A model generated the notes under the pieces. That model searched no databases. It was not told the DNA's origin and was given only the letters and a program-made list of their open reading frames with translations. This document shows, one piece after another, positions 30,349 through 40,600 of a stretch of DNA of 64,000 nt. The position numbers were made by a program, and so were the translations under genes. How positions within the stretch are numbered: position 1 is the first letter of the stretch; each line of letters opens with the position of its first letter. This DNA comes from Pseudomonas abietaniphila (lineage in GTDB: Bacteria; Pseudomonadota; Gammaproteobacteria; Pseudomonadales; Pseudomonadaceae). The stretch covers positions 4,340,001 to 4,404,000 of the forward strand of contig NZ_CP155619.1 in NCBI RefSeq assembly GCF_039697315.1, in the 5' to 3' direction.

Positions 30349-30456
30349 GGGGCAACCGTCCCACTGGCCTGCTTGCGCAGGCGCTTAATGGCCGTTGTTG
30401 ATGACGGCTCCATGGCAAATCTTGATGGCCTGACGGCGTGCGCCGGAAAAAGTCAT

Positions 30457-30484
30457 TTGCAAAAGTCCGGATATTCCTTAGAAT
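30457..30484 (+). promoter_or_regulatory. promoter of the rpsP-rimM-trmD-rplS operon
   Basis: TTGCAA at 30457-30462, 16-base spacer, TAGAAT at 30479-30484. The mRNA would have a leader of about 65 bases containing a GGGC..GCCC stem before the rpsP ATG. Confidence 0.7.
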
Positions 30485-30556
30485 ATGCGGCCTTTCGGGC
30501 ACCTATGCCCGCTGTGCATCTTAGATTTGCAGCACCGACTACAGGAACTTTGTTCA

Positions 30557-30808
30557 ATGCTAACAATCCGTCTTGCCCTTGGCGGCTCCAAAAAGCGCCC
30601 GTTTTACCACCTGACTGTGACCGACAGCCGTAACCCACGCGACGGTTCGCACAAGGAACAAGTAGGTTTCTTCAACCCGGTTGCCCGTGGTCAGGAAATC
30701 CGTCTGTCCGTGAACCAAGAGCGCGTTGCCTACTGGCTGAGCGTTGGTGCACAACCTTCTGAGCGCGTTGCTCAGTTGTTGAAGGAATCTGCCAAGGCTG
30801 CGGCCTGA
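30557..30808 (+). CDS. rpsP: 30S ribosomal protein S16
   Basis: 83 residues, starting [19 protein letters not shown], the bS16 signature, with a Lys/Ala tail. First gene of the classic four-gene operon. ATG at 30557 is the family start; the longer frame upstream is not used. Confidence 0.98.
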   Translation: MLTIRLALGGSKKRPFYHLTVTDSRNPRDGSHKEQVGFFNPVARGQEIRLSVNQERVAYWLSVGAQPSERVAQLLKESAKAAA

Positions 30809-30813
30809 GCAAT

Positions 30814-31350
30814 ATGAACGCGACGCCAGTTGTTGCTGATGACCTGATCGTTGTTGGCAAAATTTATTCTGTTCATGGCGTTCGCGGCGAAGTGAAGGTG
30901 TATTCCTTTACTGATCCGACTGAAAACCTGTTGCAGTACAAAACCTGGACGCTCAAGCGCGAAGGCAATGTGAAGCAGGTTGAGCTGGTCAGTGGACGCG
31001 GGAGCGATAAGTTCCTGGTCGCGAAGCTCAAAGGTCTTGATGATCGTGAAGAAGCTCGTCTTCTGGCGGGTTATGAGATCTGCGTGCCGCGCAACCTGTT
31101 CCCTGAACTGACCGACGGCGAGTACTACTGGTACCAGCTTGTAGGTTTGAAGGTCATCGACCACCTTGGGCAACTGCTCGGGAAGATCGATCATCTTCTG
31201 GAAACCGGCTCGAACGATGTAATGGTGGTCAAGCCCTGCGCAGGCAGTCTGGATGATCGCGAACGCTTGTTGCCCTACACAGAGCAATGCGTGTTGGCCG
31301 TCGATCTGGTTGCAGGCGAGATGAAGGTGGATTGGGACGCGGATTTCTAA
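30814..31350 (+). CDS. rimM: 16S rRNA maturation factor RimM
   Basis: 178 residues. N-terminal RimM barrel (VGKIYSVHGVRGEVKVYSFT) and a C-terminal PRC barrel with YYWYQLVGLKVIDHLGQLLG. It helps mature the 30S head and binds S19. Lies 5 bases after rpsP. Confidence 0.97.
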   Translation: MNATPVVADDLIVVGKIYSVHGVRGEVKVYSFTDPTENLLQYKTWTLKREGNVKQVELVSGRGSDKFLVAKLKGLDDREEARLLAGYEICVPRNLFPELTDGEYYWYQLVGLKVIDHLGQLLGKIDHLLETGSNDVMVVKPCAGSLDDRERLLPYTEQCVLAVDLVAGEMKVDWDADF

Positions 31351-31353
31351 GCA

Positions 31354-32106
31354 ATGGCTAGCCTGCGCATAGAAGTCATCAGTTTGTTTCCCGAGATGTT
31401 TTCCGCCATCAGCGAATACGGCATTACCAGCCGTGCGGTGAAACAAGGGCTGTTGCAGCTCACTTGTTGGAATCCGCGGGACTACACCACGGATCGGCAT
31501 CACACTGTGGACGATCGCCCGTTTGGCGGTGGCCCTGGCATGGTGATGAAGATCAAGCCTCTGGAAGATGCACTGGTTCAGGCCAGGCAGGCTGCCGGGG
31601 ACGCGGCGAAGGTTATTTACCTGTCGCCACAAGGCCGCAAGCTGGATCAGTCTGCGGTACGCGGGTTGGCGCAGGAAGAAGCACTTATCCTGATTGCCGG
31701 TCGTTATGAAGGCATTGACGAGCGTTTTATTGATGCTCATGTCGATGAAGAGTGGTCGATTGGAGACTATGTGTTGTCTGGCGGTGAGCTGCCGGCCATG
31801 GTCCTGATAGATGCGGTTACGCGACTGCTGCCTGGAGCTTTAGGGCATGTGGATTCCGCGGAGGAAGATTCCTTCACGGATGGTCTGCTGGATTGCCCGC
31901 ATTACACCCGACCGGAGGTGTATGCGGATCAGCGTGTTCCCGACGTATTGCTAAGTGGCAATCACGCACACATCCGGCGTTGGCGTTTACAGCAGTCCCT
32001 TGGGCGGACCTATGAACGACGCGCCGATCTTCTGGAAAGCCGCTCGCTTTCTGGAGAAGAGAAGAAGCTGCTGGCGGAATACCTCCGCGAGCGGGACGAT
32101 AGTTAA
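31354..32106 (+). CDS. trmD: tRNA (guanine-37-N1) methyltransferase
   Basis: 250 residues, SPOUT fold with deep trefoil knot. Seen: ISLFPEMF start, [34 protein letters not shown] and [20 protein letters not shown]. Methylates G37 next to the anticodon and prevents +1 frameshifts. It begins 3 bases after rimM. Confidence 0.98.
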   Translation: MASLRIEVISLFPEMFSAISEYGITSRAVKQGLLQLTCWNPRDYTTDRHHTVDDRPFGGGPGMVMKIKPLEDALVQARQAAGDAAKVIYLSPQGRKLDQSAVRGLAQEEALILIAGRYEGIDERFIDAHVDEEWSIGDYVLSGGELPAMVLIDAVTRLLPGALGHVDSAEEDSFTDGLLDCPHYTRPEVYADQRVPDVLLSGNHAHIRRWRLQQSLGRTYERRADLLESRSLSGEEKKLLAEYLRERDDS

Positions 32107-32149
32107 CGTATCGATGGTAAATCCGACTGATTTACCTTAGGAGCACAGC

Positions 32150-32500
32150 ATGACTAACAAAATCATTCTTGCACTCGAAGCAGAGCAGATGACCAAAGAA
32201 ATCCCTCCCTTTGCCCCGGGCGACACCATTGTCGTTCAGGTGAAAGTGAAGGAAGGCGACCGTTCGCGTCTGCAAGCGTTCGAAGGCGTTGTTATCGCCA
32301 AGCGTAACCGTGGTGTGAACAGTGCTTTCACTGTTCGTAAAATCTCCAACGGTGTTGGCGTTGAGCGTACTTTCCAGACCTACAGCCCGCAAATCGACAG
32401 CATGGCTGTGAAACGTCGCGGTGACGTTCGCAAGGCCAAACTGTACTACCTGCGTGACCTGTCCGGTAAAGCAGCTCGCATCAAGGAAAAACTGGTTTAA
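32150..32500 (+). CDS. rplS: 50S ribosomal protein L19
   Basis: 116 residues, bL19 family: [40 protein letters not shown], ending [11 protein letters not shown] good AGGAGC precedes the ATG. Last gene of the operon; strong terminator follows. Confidence 0.98.
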   Translation: MTNKIILALEAEQMTKEIPPFAPGDTIVVQVKVKEGDRSRLQAFEGVVIAKRNRGVNSAFTVRKISNGVGVERTFQTYSPQIDSMAVKRRGDVRKAKLYYLRDLSGKAARIKEKLV

Positions 32501-32518
32501 TCCCAGTCTCCGATGCAG

Positions 32519-32546
32519 AAAAAAGCAGCCTACGGGCTGCTTTTTT
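32519..32546 (+). terminator. Rho-independent terminator of the rpsP operon
   Basis: AAAAAAGCAGCC, loop TACG, GGCTGCTTTTTT: perfect stem with a stable UNCG-type loop and six T. Symmetric A/T flanks make it bidirectional. Confidence 0.93.
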
Positions 32547-32586
32547 GTTGCCTGAAAAAAAGCCAATCCGGGTTCTCCCAAAAACG

Positions 32587-32675
32587 GTGGGAGCGAATTT
32601 ATTCGCGAGAGGCCGTTATAAACGAAGGATCTTCTTCGCAGGCACCATTGCATCGCGAATAAATCCGCTCCCACA
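32587..32675. repeat. REPIN-type inverted repeat, GTGGGAGCGAATTTATT variant
   Basis: Arms GTGGGAGCGAATTTATTCGC and GCGAATAAATCCGCTCCCAC. Same family as 6757 with C-to-T and compensating changes in both arms, which supports selection for pairing. Confidence 0.85.
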
Positions 32676-32759
32676 GGTGCTGTGCATGCCGGATGATTTT
32701 GTACCGCTCTTGCTTATATGAAAGACTGCCCTTCGTTTTCCTCCGCTCAAGCCGAAACC

Positions 32760-33656
32760 ATGCCCGCCCTAGACCATCCCATGATCGACCGCTTCCTCGA
32801 CGCCCTGTGGCTGGAGAAAGGACTTTCGGACAACACCCGTGATGCATACCGCAGCGATCTGACGCTGTTCAACGGCTGGCTGGAGGAAAGGGGGATCGAC
32901 CTGATGGCGGTCGGACGTGGGGCGATTTTCGATCACCTGGCGTGGCGCGTCGATAACGGCTACAAAGCGCGTTCGAGTGCGCGATTCCTGTCGGGTGTGC
33001 GAGGTTTCTATCGTTACCTGCTGCGGGAAAAACTGATTTCGGTCGACCCCACGTTGCAGGTGGACATGCCGCAACTGGGCAAGCCGTTGCCCAAATCGCT
33101 GTCTGAGGCCGACGTCGAGGCGCTGCTCGCTGCGCCGGACCTGAGCGAGGCCATTGGTCAGCGGGACCGGGCCATGCTGGAAGTGCTCTACGCCTGCGGT
33201 CTGCGGGTGACCGAGCTGGTCAGCCTCACGCTGGAACAGGTCAACCTGCGTCAAGGCGTGTTACGGGTCATGGGCAAGGGCAGCAAGGAGCGATTGGTGC
33301 CGATGGGCGAGGAAGCCATCGTCTGGGTCGAGCGTTATATGCGGGACGCTCGGCAGGAAATCCTGGGCGGGCGCCCCAGCGACGTGCTGTTTCCCAGCTT
33401 GCGTGGCGAACAGATGACCCGACAGACGTTCTGGCATCGAATCAAGCTCCAGGCGAAGGTGGCGGGCATCGGCAAATCGTTGTCGCCGCACACGTTGCGT
33501 CATGCGTTTGCTACCCATCTGCTTAACCATGGCGCCGACCTTCGCGTGGTCCAGATGCTCCTCGGGCACAGCGATCTTTCGACCACGCAGATCTACACCC
33601 ATGTGGCACGCGCGAGGCTGCAGGACTTGCACGCTAAACACCACCCGAGAGGGTAA
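32760..33656 (+). CDS. xerD: site-specific tyrosine recombinase XerD
   Basis: 298 residues. N-terminal core-binding domain (MIDRFLDALWLEKGLSDNTR) and tyrosine recombinase domain with catalytic residues in LRVTELVSL (Arg), HTLRHAFATHLLNHGADL (His, Arg, His region), GHSDLSTTQIYTHV (His and Tyr). With XerC it resolves chromosome dimers at dif. Assigned XerD rather than XerC by the dsbC gene just downstream, as in E. coli. ATG 32760 (MPALDHP) is the family start. Confidence 0.95.
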   Translation: MPALDHPMIDRFLDALWLEKGLSDNTRDAYRSDLTLFNGWLEERGIDLMAVGRGAIFDHLAWRVDNGYKARSSARFLSGVRGFYRYLLREKLISVDPTLQVDMPQLGKPLPKSLSEADVEALLAAPDLSEAIGQRDRAMLEVLYACGLRVTELVSLTLEQVNLRQGVLRVMGKGSKERLVPMGEEAIVWVERYMRDARQEILGGRPSDVLFPSLRGEQMTRQTFWHRIKLQAKVAGIGKSLSPHTLRHAFATHLLNHGADLRVVQMLLGHSDLSTTQIYTHVARARLQDLHAKHHPRG

Positions 33657-33822
33657 GGGCGATCGTAATTTACGACGTGTCTTACATCAGTCGGCGTCGG
33701 TGTTGCGGGCCTTATGTGATAGGCTTTGCCGGTTTCGCAGATTGGAGCTCCGAAAACTTGCCGGTGCGTCCGCGTCCGCCGTTTTCATTCCCGCCCGTCT
33801 GCCCACCGCCCGAGGAGTTTTC

Positions 33823-34563
33823 ATGCGCGTGACTCGTATTATCGGTGCTGCCGTTGTAGCGCTGGCCAGCACTTTCAGCCTGTTTGCCCACGCCGATGAG
33901 GCGTCTGACAAGGCGATTCGCAAGACCCTGGAAACCCTGAACCTGGAGATTCCGGTCGAAAGCATTTCCAGCAGCCCGCTCAATGGTTTGTACGAAGTCA
34001 ACCTCAAGGGCGGCCGCGTGCTCTACGCCAGCGCTGACGGTCAGTTCGTGATGCAGGGCAACCTGTACCTGATTCAGGGCGGCAAGCCGGTCAACCTGAC
34101 CGAAAAAGTCGAACGCCAAGCGATTTCCAAGACGATCAATGGCATTCCGGCCGCAGAAATGGTCGTGTACCCGGCCGTTGGCGAGACCAAGTCGCACATC
34201 ACCGTGTTCACCGACACGACCTGCCCGTACTGCCACAAACTGCATGGCGAAGTGCCGGAGCTGAACAAGCGTGGCATCGAAGTGCGTTACGTCGCGTTCC
34301 CGCGTCAGGGCCTGGGCTCGCCGGGTGACGAACAACTGCAGGCGGTGTGGTGTTCCAAGGATCGTCGCGCCGCCATGGACCGCATGGTCGATGGCAAGAA
34401 CATTGAGGCGCCGAAGTGCGCGAACCCGGTGACCAAGCAATTCGAGATCGGTCAGTCGATTGGCGTGAACGGTACGCCAGCCATCGTCCTGGCTGACGGT
34501 CAGGTGATTCCGGGCTACCAGCCAGCGCCGCAAGTCGCCAAACTGGCACTCAGCGCCAAGTAA
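33823..34563 (+). CDS. dsbC: thiol:disulfide interchange protein DsbC
   Basis: 246 residues. Signal peptide to about residue 24 (ALASTFSLFAHA), N-terminal dimerisation domain, then a thioredoxin fold with CPYC at about 134-137 in FTDTTCPYCHKLH and the cis-Pro in VNGTPAIVL. Two further Cys (WCSKD, PKCAN) match the structural disulfide. It isomerises wrong disulfides in the periplasm and is kept reduced by DsbD. ATG 33823 follows GAGGAG. Confidence 0.96.
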   Translation: MRVTRIIGAAVVALASTFSLFAHADEASDKAIRKTLETLNLEIPVESISSSPLNGLYEVNLKGGRVLYASADGQFVMQGNLYLIQGGKPVNLTEKVERQAISKTINGIPAAEMVVYPAVGETKSHITVFTDTTCPYCHKLHGEVPELNKRGIEVRYVAFPRQGLGSPGDEQLQAVWCSKDRRAAMDRMVDGKNIEAPKCANPVTKQFEIGQSIGVNGTPAIVLADGQVIPGYQPAPQVAKLALSAK

Positions 34564-34632
34564 TCCTGTTCGTCGCGGGCTGCCTGCGACGAACATTGAA
34601 GCAGCGGATCTGCCGGTGCTTCATCAATAGCG

Positions 34633-34684
34633 AGCCGCAATTCACTGCGGCTGTTTTCACGGCCGGCCTCGCGTCGGCCGTTTT
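34633..34684 (+). promoter_or_regulatory. two terminator-like hairpins directly before hom
   Basis: AGCCGCA with TGCGGCT then GTTTT (34633-34657), and CGGCCG (34660) with CGGCCG (34675) then TTTTAT, ending three bases before the hom ribosome site GGGGAG. A further perfect stem GTTCGTCGC/GCGACGAAC is at 34568-34594. The first may end dsbC transcription; the second is close enough to affect hom expression. Confidence 0.55.
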
Positions 34685-34698
34685 ATGGGGAGTTCATA

Positions 34699-36003
34699 GT
34701 GAAACCGGTCAAAGTAGGCATCTGTGGGCTGGGTACTGTCGGTGGCGGTACCTTCAATGTGCTAAAGCGTAACGCCGAGGAGATTGCCCGCCGTGCCGGG
34801 CGTGGAATCGAAGTGGCGCAGATCGCTGTGCGTACACCCAACCCCAATTGCCAGATTACCGGTACCCCGACCACGACCGACGTTTTCGACGTGGCCAGCA
34901 ACCCAGAAATCGACATCGTCATTGAGCTGATCGGTGGCTATACCGTCGCCCGCGAACTGGTGCTCAAAGCCATCGAAAACGGCAAGCACGTGGTCACCGC
35001 CAACAAGGCGCTGATCGCCGTTCACGGTAACGAAATCTTCGCCAAGGCCCGCGAGAAGGGCGTCATCGTTGCGTTCGAAGCGGCAGTGGCTGGCGGCATC
35101 CCGGTGATCAAGGCGATTCGCGAAGGCCTGTCGGCCAACCGCATCAACTGGGTTGCGGGCATCATCAACGGCACCGGTAACTTCATCCTGACCGAGATGC
35201 GTGAGAAGGGGCGCACCTTTCCGGACGTCTTGGCCGAAGCCCAGGCGCTGGGTTACGCCGAAGCCGATCCGACGTTCGACGTCGAAGGCATCGATGCGGC
35301 GCACAAACTGACCATCCTGGCGTCGATCGCCTTCGGTATCCCGTTGCAGTTCGACAAGGCTTACACCGAAGGCATCACCAAGCTGACCACCGCTGACGTC
35401 AACTATGCCGAGGCGCTGGGCTATCGCATCAAGCACTTGGGCGTTGCCCGCAGCACCGCCGCCGGCATCGAACTGCGCGTGCACCCGACCCTGATCCCGG
35501 CTGACCGCCTGATCGCCAACGTCAATGGCGTGATGAACGCTGTGATGGTCAATGGCGACGCCGCCGGTTCGACACTGTTCTACGGCGCTGGCGCCGGCAT
35601 GGAGCCGACTGCATCGTCCGTGGTCGCCGATCTGGTCGACGTCGTTCGTGCCTTGACCACTGACCCGGAAAACCGCGTTCCGCACCTGGCCTTCCAGCCA
35701 GATTCGCTCTCGGCCCATCCGATCCTGCCGATCGAGGCGTGCGAGAGTGCCTACTACCTGCGCATTCAGGCCAAGGACCACCCAGGTGTTCTGGCTCAGG
35801 TCGCAAGCATTCTGTCCGAGCGTGGCATCAACATCGAATCGATCATGCAGAAGGAAGTCGAAGAGCATGACGGCCTGGTGCCGATGATTCTGTTGACCCA
35901 CCGTGTGGTCGAACAGCGCATGAACGATGCGATCCAGGCGCTGGAAGCCTTGCAGGACGTGGCTGGCCCGGTTGTGCGTATTCGCGTCGAGCATCTCAAT
36001 TAA
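34699..36003 (+). CDS. hom: homoserine dehydrogenase
   Basis: 434 residues, monofunctional form. GTG start at 34699 behind GGGGAG. NAD(P)-binding GICGLGTVGGGTFNVL, catalytic region AAVAGGIPVIKAIREGLSAN and INGTGNFILTEM, YAEADPTFDVEGIDAAHKL, and a C-terminal ACT domain from about residue 350 (KDHPGVLAQVASILSERGIN), the usual threonine-feedback site. It reduces aspartate semialdehyde to homoserine. Forms a pair with thrC. Confidence 0.97.
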   Translation: MKPVKVGICGLGTVGGGTFNVLKRNAEEIARRAGRGIEVAQIAVRTPNPNCQITGTPTTTDVFDVASNPEIDIVIELIGGYTVARELVLKAIENGKHVVTANKALIAVHGNEIFAKAREKGVIVAFEAAVAGGIPVIKAIREGLSANRINWVAGIINGTGNFILTEMREKGRTFPDVLAEAQALGYAEADPTFDVEGIDAAHKLTILASIAFGIPLQFDKAYTEGITKLTTADVNYAEALGYRIKHLGVARSTAAGIELRVHPTLIPADRLIANVNGVMNAVMVNGDAAGSTLFYGAGAGMEPTASSVVADLVDVVRALTTDPENRVPHLAFQPDSLSAHPILPIEACESAYYLRIQAKDHPGVLAQVASILSERGINIESIMQKEVEEHDGLVPMILLTHRVVEQRMNDAIQALEALQDVAGPVVRIRVEHLN

Positions 36004-36004
36004 G

Positions 36005-36120
36005 CAGCGCTCAAGCGGCAAGCTGCAAGTAAGAGCAAAATCACATCGCAGTGAGCTTCGAGCCGCGAGCTGCAGGTCAACAGGCGAACCGCTTTGACTT
36101 GCCGCTTGGCGCTTGAAGCT
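36005..36120. repeat. inverted repeat inside the hom-thrC spacer (CAAGCGGCAAG family)
   Basis: AGCGCTCAAGCGGCAAG (36006-36022) and CTTGCCGCTTGGCGCTTG (36098-36115) are inverted arms; between them are further short AGCTGCA and GAGC..GCGAGCTGC motifs. This AAGC-rich type differs from the GTGGGAGC repeats. It fills most of the gap between hom and thrC and would form a long stem in a joint mRNA. Confidence 0.7.
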
Positions 36121-36146
36121 TGCGGCCCAAACCGAAGGTTTGACTT

Positions 36147-37556
36147 ATGCGCTACATCAGTACCCGTGGCCAGGCACCGGCCCTGAATTTCGAAGACGTG
36201 CTGCTCGCCGGCCTCGCCAGCGATGGCGGTCTGTATGTTCCGGAAAACCTGCCTCGTTTCACTCAGGAAGAAATCGCCTCCTGGGCGGGCCTGCCTTACC
36301 ACGAGCTCGCATTCCGCGTGATGCGCCCGTTCGTCACCGGCAGCATTCCGGATGCCGACTTCAAGAAAATCCTCGAAGAGACCTATGGTGTGTTCGCGCA
36401 CAGCGCCGTCGCGCCACTGCGTCAGTTGAACGGCAATGAGTGGGTGATGGAGCTGTTCCACGGCCCGACGCTGGCGTTCAAGGACTTCGCCCTGCAACTG
36501 CTGGGTCGTCTGCTGGACTATGTGCTGGAAAAACGCGGTGAGCGCGTGGTGATCATCGGCGCGACGTCTGGCGATACCGGGTCGGCCGCCATCGAAGGTT
36601 GCCGTCGCTGCGACAACGTCGACATCTTCATCCTGCACCCGAACAATCGCGTGTCGGACGTTCAGCGCCGTCAGATGACGACTATCTTCGGTGAGAACAT
36701 CCACAACATCGCCATCGAAGGCAACTTCGACGACTGCCAGGAAATGGTCAAGAACAGCTTCGCTGACCAGAGCTTCCTCAAAGGCACGCGTCTGGTCGCG
36801 GTGAACTCGATCAACTGGGCGCGGATCATGGCCCAGATCGTCTACTACTTCCACGCATCCCTGCAGCTGGGCGGCCCGGCGCGTTCGGTGGCGTTCTCGG
36901 TGCCGACCGGCAACTTCGGTGACATCTTCGCGGGCTACCTGGCGCGCAACATGGGTCTGCCGATCAGCCAGTTGATCGTCGCCACCAACCGCAATGACAT
37001 CCTGCACCGCTTCATGAGCGGCAATCAGTACGTCAAGGAAACCCTGCACGCCACACTGTCGCCGTCGATGGACATCATGGTGTCGTCGAACTTCGAGCGT
37101 CTGCTGTTCGACATGCACGGCCGCAACGGTTCGGCGATTGCCGCGCTGATGGACAGCTTCAAGCAAGGTGGCGGTTTCAGCGTCGAAGAAGACCGCTGGA
37201 CCGAAACCCGCAAGCTGTTCGATTCGCTGGCTGTCAGCGACGAACAAACCTGCGAAACCATCGCCGAAGTGTTTGCCAGCACCGGCGAGCTGCTGGATCC
37301 GCACACGGCCATCGGTGTGAAAGCCGCGCGCGATTGCCGTCGCAGCCTGGACACGCCGATGGTCATTCTGGGGACGGCTCACCCGGTCAAATTCCCGGAA
37401 GCCGTGCAGAAAGCGGGCGTAGGAAAAGCGCTAGAGTTGCCTGCACATTTGTCTGATTTGTTCGAGCGCGATGAGCGTTGCACGGTGCTGCCGAATGACC
37501 TCAAAGCCATGCAGGCGTTCGTCAGCCAGCACGGAAACCGGGGTAAACCACTCTAA
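36147..37556 (+). CDS. thrC: threonine synthase
   Basis: 469 residues. PLP enzyme turning phosphohomoserine into threonine. Seen: start MRYISTRGQAPALNFEDVLL, PLP lysine in FHGPTLAFKDFALQLLG, IIGATSGDTGSAAIEG (phosphate loop) and VPTGNFGDIFAGYLA. Second gene after hom; thrB is not in the window. A terminator follows. Confidence 0.98.
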   Translation: MRYISTRGQAPALNFEDVLLAGLASDGGLYVPENLPRFTQEEIASWAGLPYHELAFRVMRPFVTGSIPDADFKKILEETYGVFAHSAVAPLRQLNGNEWVMELFHGPTLAFKDFALQLLGRLLDYVLEKRGERVVIIGATSGDTGSAAIEGCRRCDNVDIFILHPNNRVSDVQRRQMTTIFGENIHNIAIEGNFDDCQEMVKNSFADQSFLKGTRLVAVNSINWARIMAQIVYYFHASLQLGGPARSVAFSVPTGNFGDIFAGYLARNMGLPISQLIVATNRNDILHRFMSGNQYVKETLHATLSPSMDIMVSSNFERLLFDMHGRNGSAIAALMDSFKQGGGFSVEEDRWTETRKLFDSLAVSDEQTCETIAEVFASTGELLDPHTAIGVKAARDCRRSLDTPMVILGTAHPVKFPEAVQKAGVGKALELPAHLSDLFERDERCTVLPNDLKAMQAFVSQHGNRGKPL

Positions 37557-37576
37557 CGGTTTCTCCGTGTAACAAC

Positions 37577-37610
37577 TTCAGGCCCGCTCTCCAGCGGGCC
37601 TTCTCATTTC
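37577..37610 (+). terminator. Rho-independent terminator after thrC
   Basis: GGCCCGCT (37581-37588), loop CTCC, AGCGGGCC (37593-37600), then TTCTCATTTCT. Confidence 0.8.
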
Positions 37611-37672
37611 TGCGTGCCACACTTGCAAGGTATTTTTGAATTTCGCGGACAAATCCAGTGGCGGCAGAACCC

Positions 37673-40600
37673 ATGAACATGAGCGCTTCAATGGTGCTCA
37701 TCACGACCCGATTCCTTCGATACGCGCTGCGCATTTTGTTGTTGCTCGCGTGTGTCTGGAGCGTGAAGGGGCAGGCGGCACAGAACCTGCCGTTTGCGCT
37801 CGGCTCCCCATTTTTGAGCCAGCCGGCGCTGGCACTCGATCCTGCTGACCGGCAATGGCTGGACGAGCACAAGGTATTGAGAGTCGGCATTGCGATGGCC
37901 GATTACGAACCCATCGACATCACGAGTGATCGCAATCGTTATCAAGGGGTGAGCGCCGATTATCTGAGCCTGATCAGCGCCAAGCTCGGGATACCCGTCC
38001 GGGTGTCAGGATTCGCCAAGCGCGAACAGGCGGTGGCTGCCTTGCTGGCGGGTGACATTGATCTGCTGACCAGCGGCAACGGGTACGAGCGCGGGGTCGA
38101 GGGGCTGGCATTCACCCACGACTACCTGCCGGACCGGGCAGTGGTGGTAGGGCGCGGTAACGACGCCAGCCTGACGGGCTCGTTGAAGGGAAAACGCCTG
38201 GCCTTGCTGGATGGATACGCCGATGCGCAGGTGTTGCACCGTGTGTACCCGGACAGCGACATCGTGCTGGCCCCCACGCTGTACAGCGCGATGGAGGCGT
38301 TGTCACATGGCGACGTTGACGCGTTCATTGGCAATGAAGTGATCGTTCGCGCCTACAACGCGCAGCGACCTTACCAAGGGCTGCAGATCAAGTTCGAGAG
38401 CCTGCTGCCGCCCACCGGCTTCGCATTCGCCATGCGCCAGGACGAGTCGAGGTTGCTCGCCCTGTTCAATCGCTCCCTTGCCGAGTTGGGAGAGTCGGTC
38501 GACCGAGAGATTCAAGGTCGATGGACGACAGGGCTGGGTGCCGACGTTGCCCAGCAACGGATTCATCTCAGTACCGCCGAGCAATTGTGGGTGCGCAATC
38601 ACCCGCAGGTCACCATTGCCTCCACGCAACACCCGCCCTACATCTACACCGACAGCCGCGGCAATTGGGTCGGCTTGAATATCGACGTGCTCAATCGCAT
38701 CGCGCGCATGACCGGACTCAAGTTCGTCCATCAGGCCATGCCGTCGACAAAGGCCGCGCTGGAGGCCTTGAGTGCAGGCAAGGCGGACATGAACACCACG
38801 CTGGCCGAAAGCCCCAGCCGCAGGGCCTTCCTCGACTTCACTTACGCGTTCGGCGGCAACAACTGGGTCTACGTGGTCCGCTCGGATCGCTCGTCAGAGA
38901 TCAACCTGTCGCAGATGGCCGGCAAGGTCCTGGCGTTGCCGGCGCGTCACGCGTTGCTGGAGTTCATTCAATCCCACTACCCCGATATTCAATTGCGCCT
39001 GGTCCCGACGTACGACGATGCCCGCAGGCTGGTGGAAAACGGTCAGGCCGATGCGACCATCCAGAATGAAGCGGGGGCCTGGCTTTACCCGCCGGGCCGT
39101 TTGAAGGTCGGGCGCAGTGTCGAGGGCAAGTGGTCCCCGGATCGCTTTTCGGTCATCAAGACCCAACCGGAGTTGCTGAGCATCCTGAACAAGGCGCTCG
39201 ATGAGTTTCCGGTCGCGGAAATGCGCGCCATCCGGCTGAAATGGCTGGGCGCGGTCATCTCTCAACCCTCGCTGTGGCAACGTATTCCGGGATGGGTGTA
39301 CTGGACGCTGGCCATTGCACTGTTGCTGGGGCTGGTGTCGCTGGCCTGGAGCAGTCGTCTCAAGTTTCAGATTCGCCAGCGGGTGCGCGCAGAAGAGCAG
39401 CTCAGCGACCAGTTGGCCTTCAAGCGGGCGTTGCTCGACGGCATTCCCAACCCCATTTACGTCCGGGACCTCACGGGGCGGCTGATCTCCTGCAACCGCA
39501 GCTATGAGGAAAGCTTCGGTATCAGCTACGAGCAGATGAATGGCCGTCGTTTGATTGATGTGGACCTGATCCCCCACGACAGCGCCGAGCGCATGCACGC
39601 CGACTACATGACGCTGCTGCAAACCCAGAAACCGGTGTTCGCTGATCGCAGCATGCTGCTGGCTGGCAAGCACATCGAGGCGTGGCAATGGACGGTGCCG
39701 TTTTACAGCGCCGATGGTCAGCTTCAGGGGCTGCTCGGCGGCTGGATCGACATCACCGAACGCAAGCGACTGGAGCGCGAGTTGACCCTGGCGCAGCAAC
39801 AGGCCGAGCAGGCGAACCGGGCAAAGAGTGCGTTTCTGGCGACGATGAGCCATGACATTCGCACGCCGATGGGCGCCATCATCGGCCTGCTGGAGTTGGA
39901 GCGTGAGCACTGCAAGCTGCGCGGTGAAACACCCTCCGAGGGACTGGATGTCGCGCACCGTGCAGCCTGTGAGCTGGTTGAGCTGATCGGTGAAAGCCTT
40001 GATCTGGCAAAGATTGAATCAGGTCAACTGCAACTGAGGACGGTGGCGACGTTACTGAGGCCATTCATGGAGGACGTCTACCAGCTGTTCAGGGTTCGCG
40101 CGCAGGGCAATGACCTGTCGTTTACCCTCGAGATTGCGCCTGATGTCGAACACGCCTATTTCATCGACCCGCTGCGCGTGCGACAGATCCTGCACAACCT
40201 GATTGGCAATGCGCTGAAGTTCACTGCCGAAGGGTCTGTCTCGATGACGGTGACGCGGCGTTCCGAGCCTGATCAGACCGGGTTGCACATCGAAATTACC
40301 GACACCGGTTCAGGAATGAGCCCGGAGCAGCAAGGGCGGCTGTTCCAGCCGTTCAGTCAGGGCGATGAGCAGGCCGACGGCCTATTGGGCGGCAGTGGTC
40401 TGGGGCTGAGTATCTGCAAGCAACTGGTCGACTTGATGGGCGGCCGCATCACGGTCATCAGCGCGCCAGGAGAGGGGACGCGGGTCCATCTGGATCTTCC
40501 GGTAAAACCGGCGGATGTACCGGCCCTGCCTGAGAAAGAGCCCCTTCGTCCGGCAGTCTCCGAAACAAGTTTGAATATTCTGGTTGCCGATGACCTTTCC

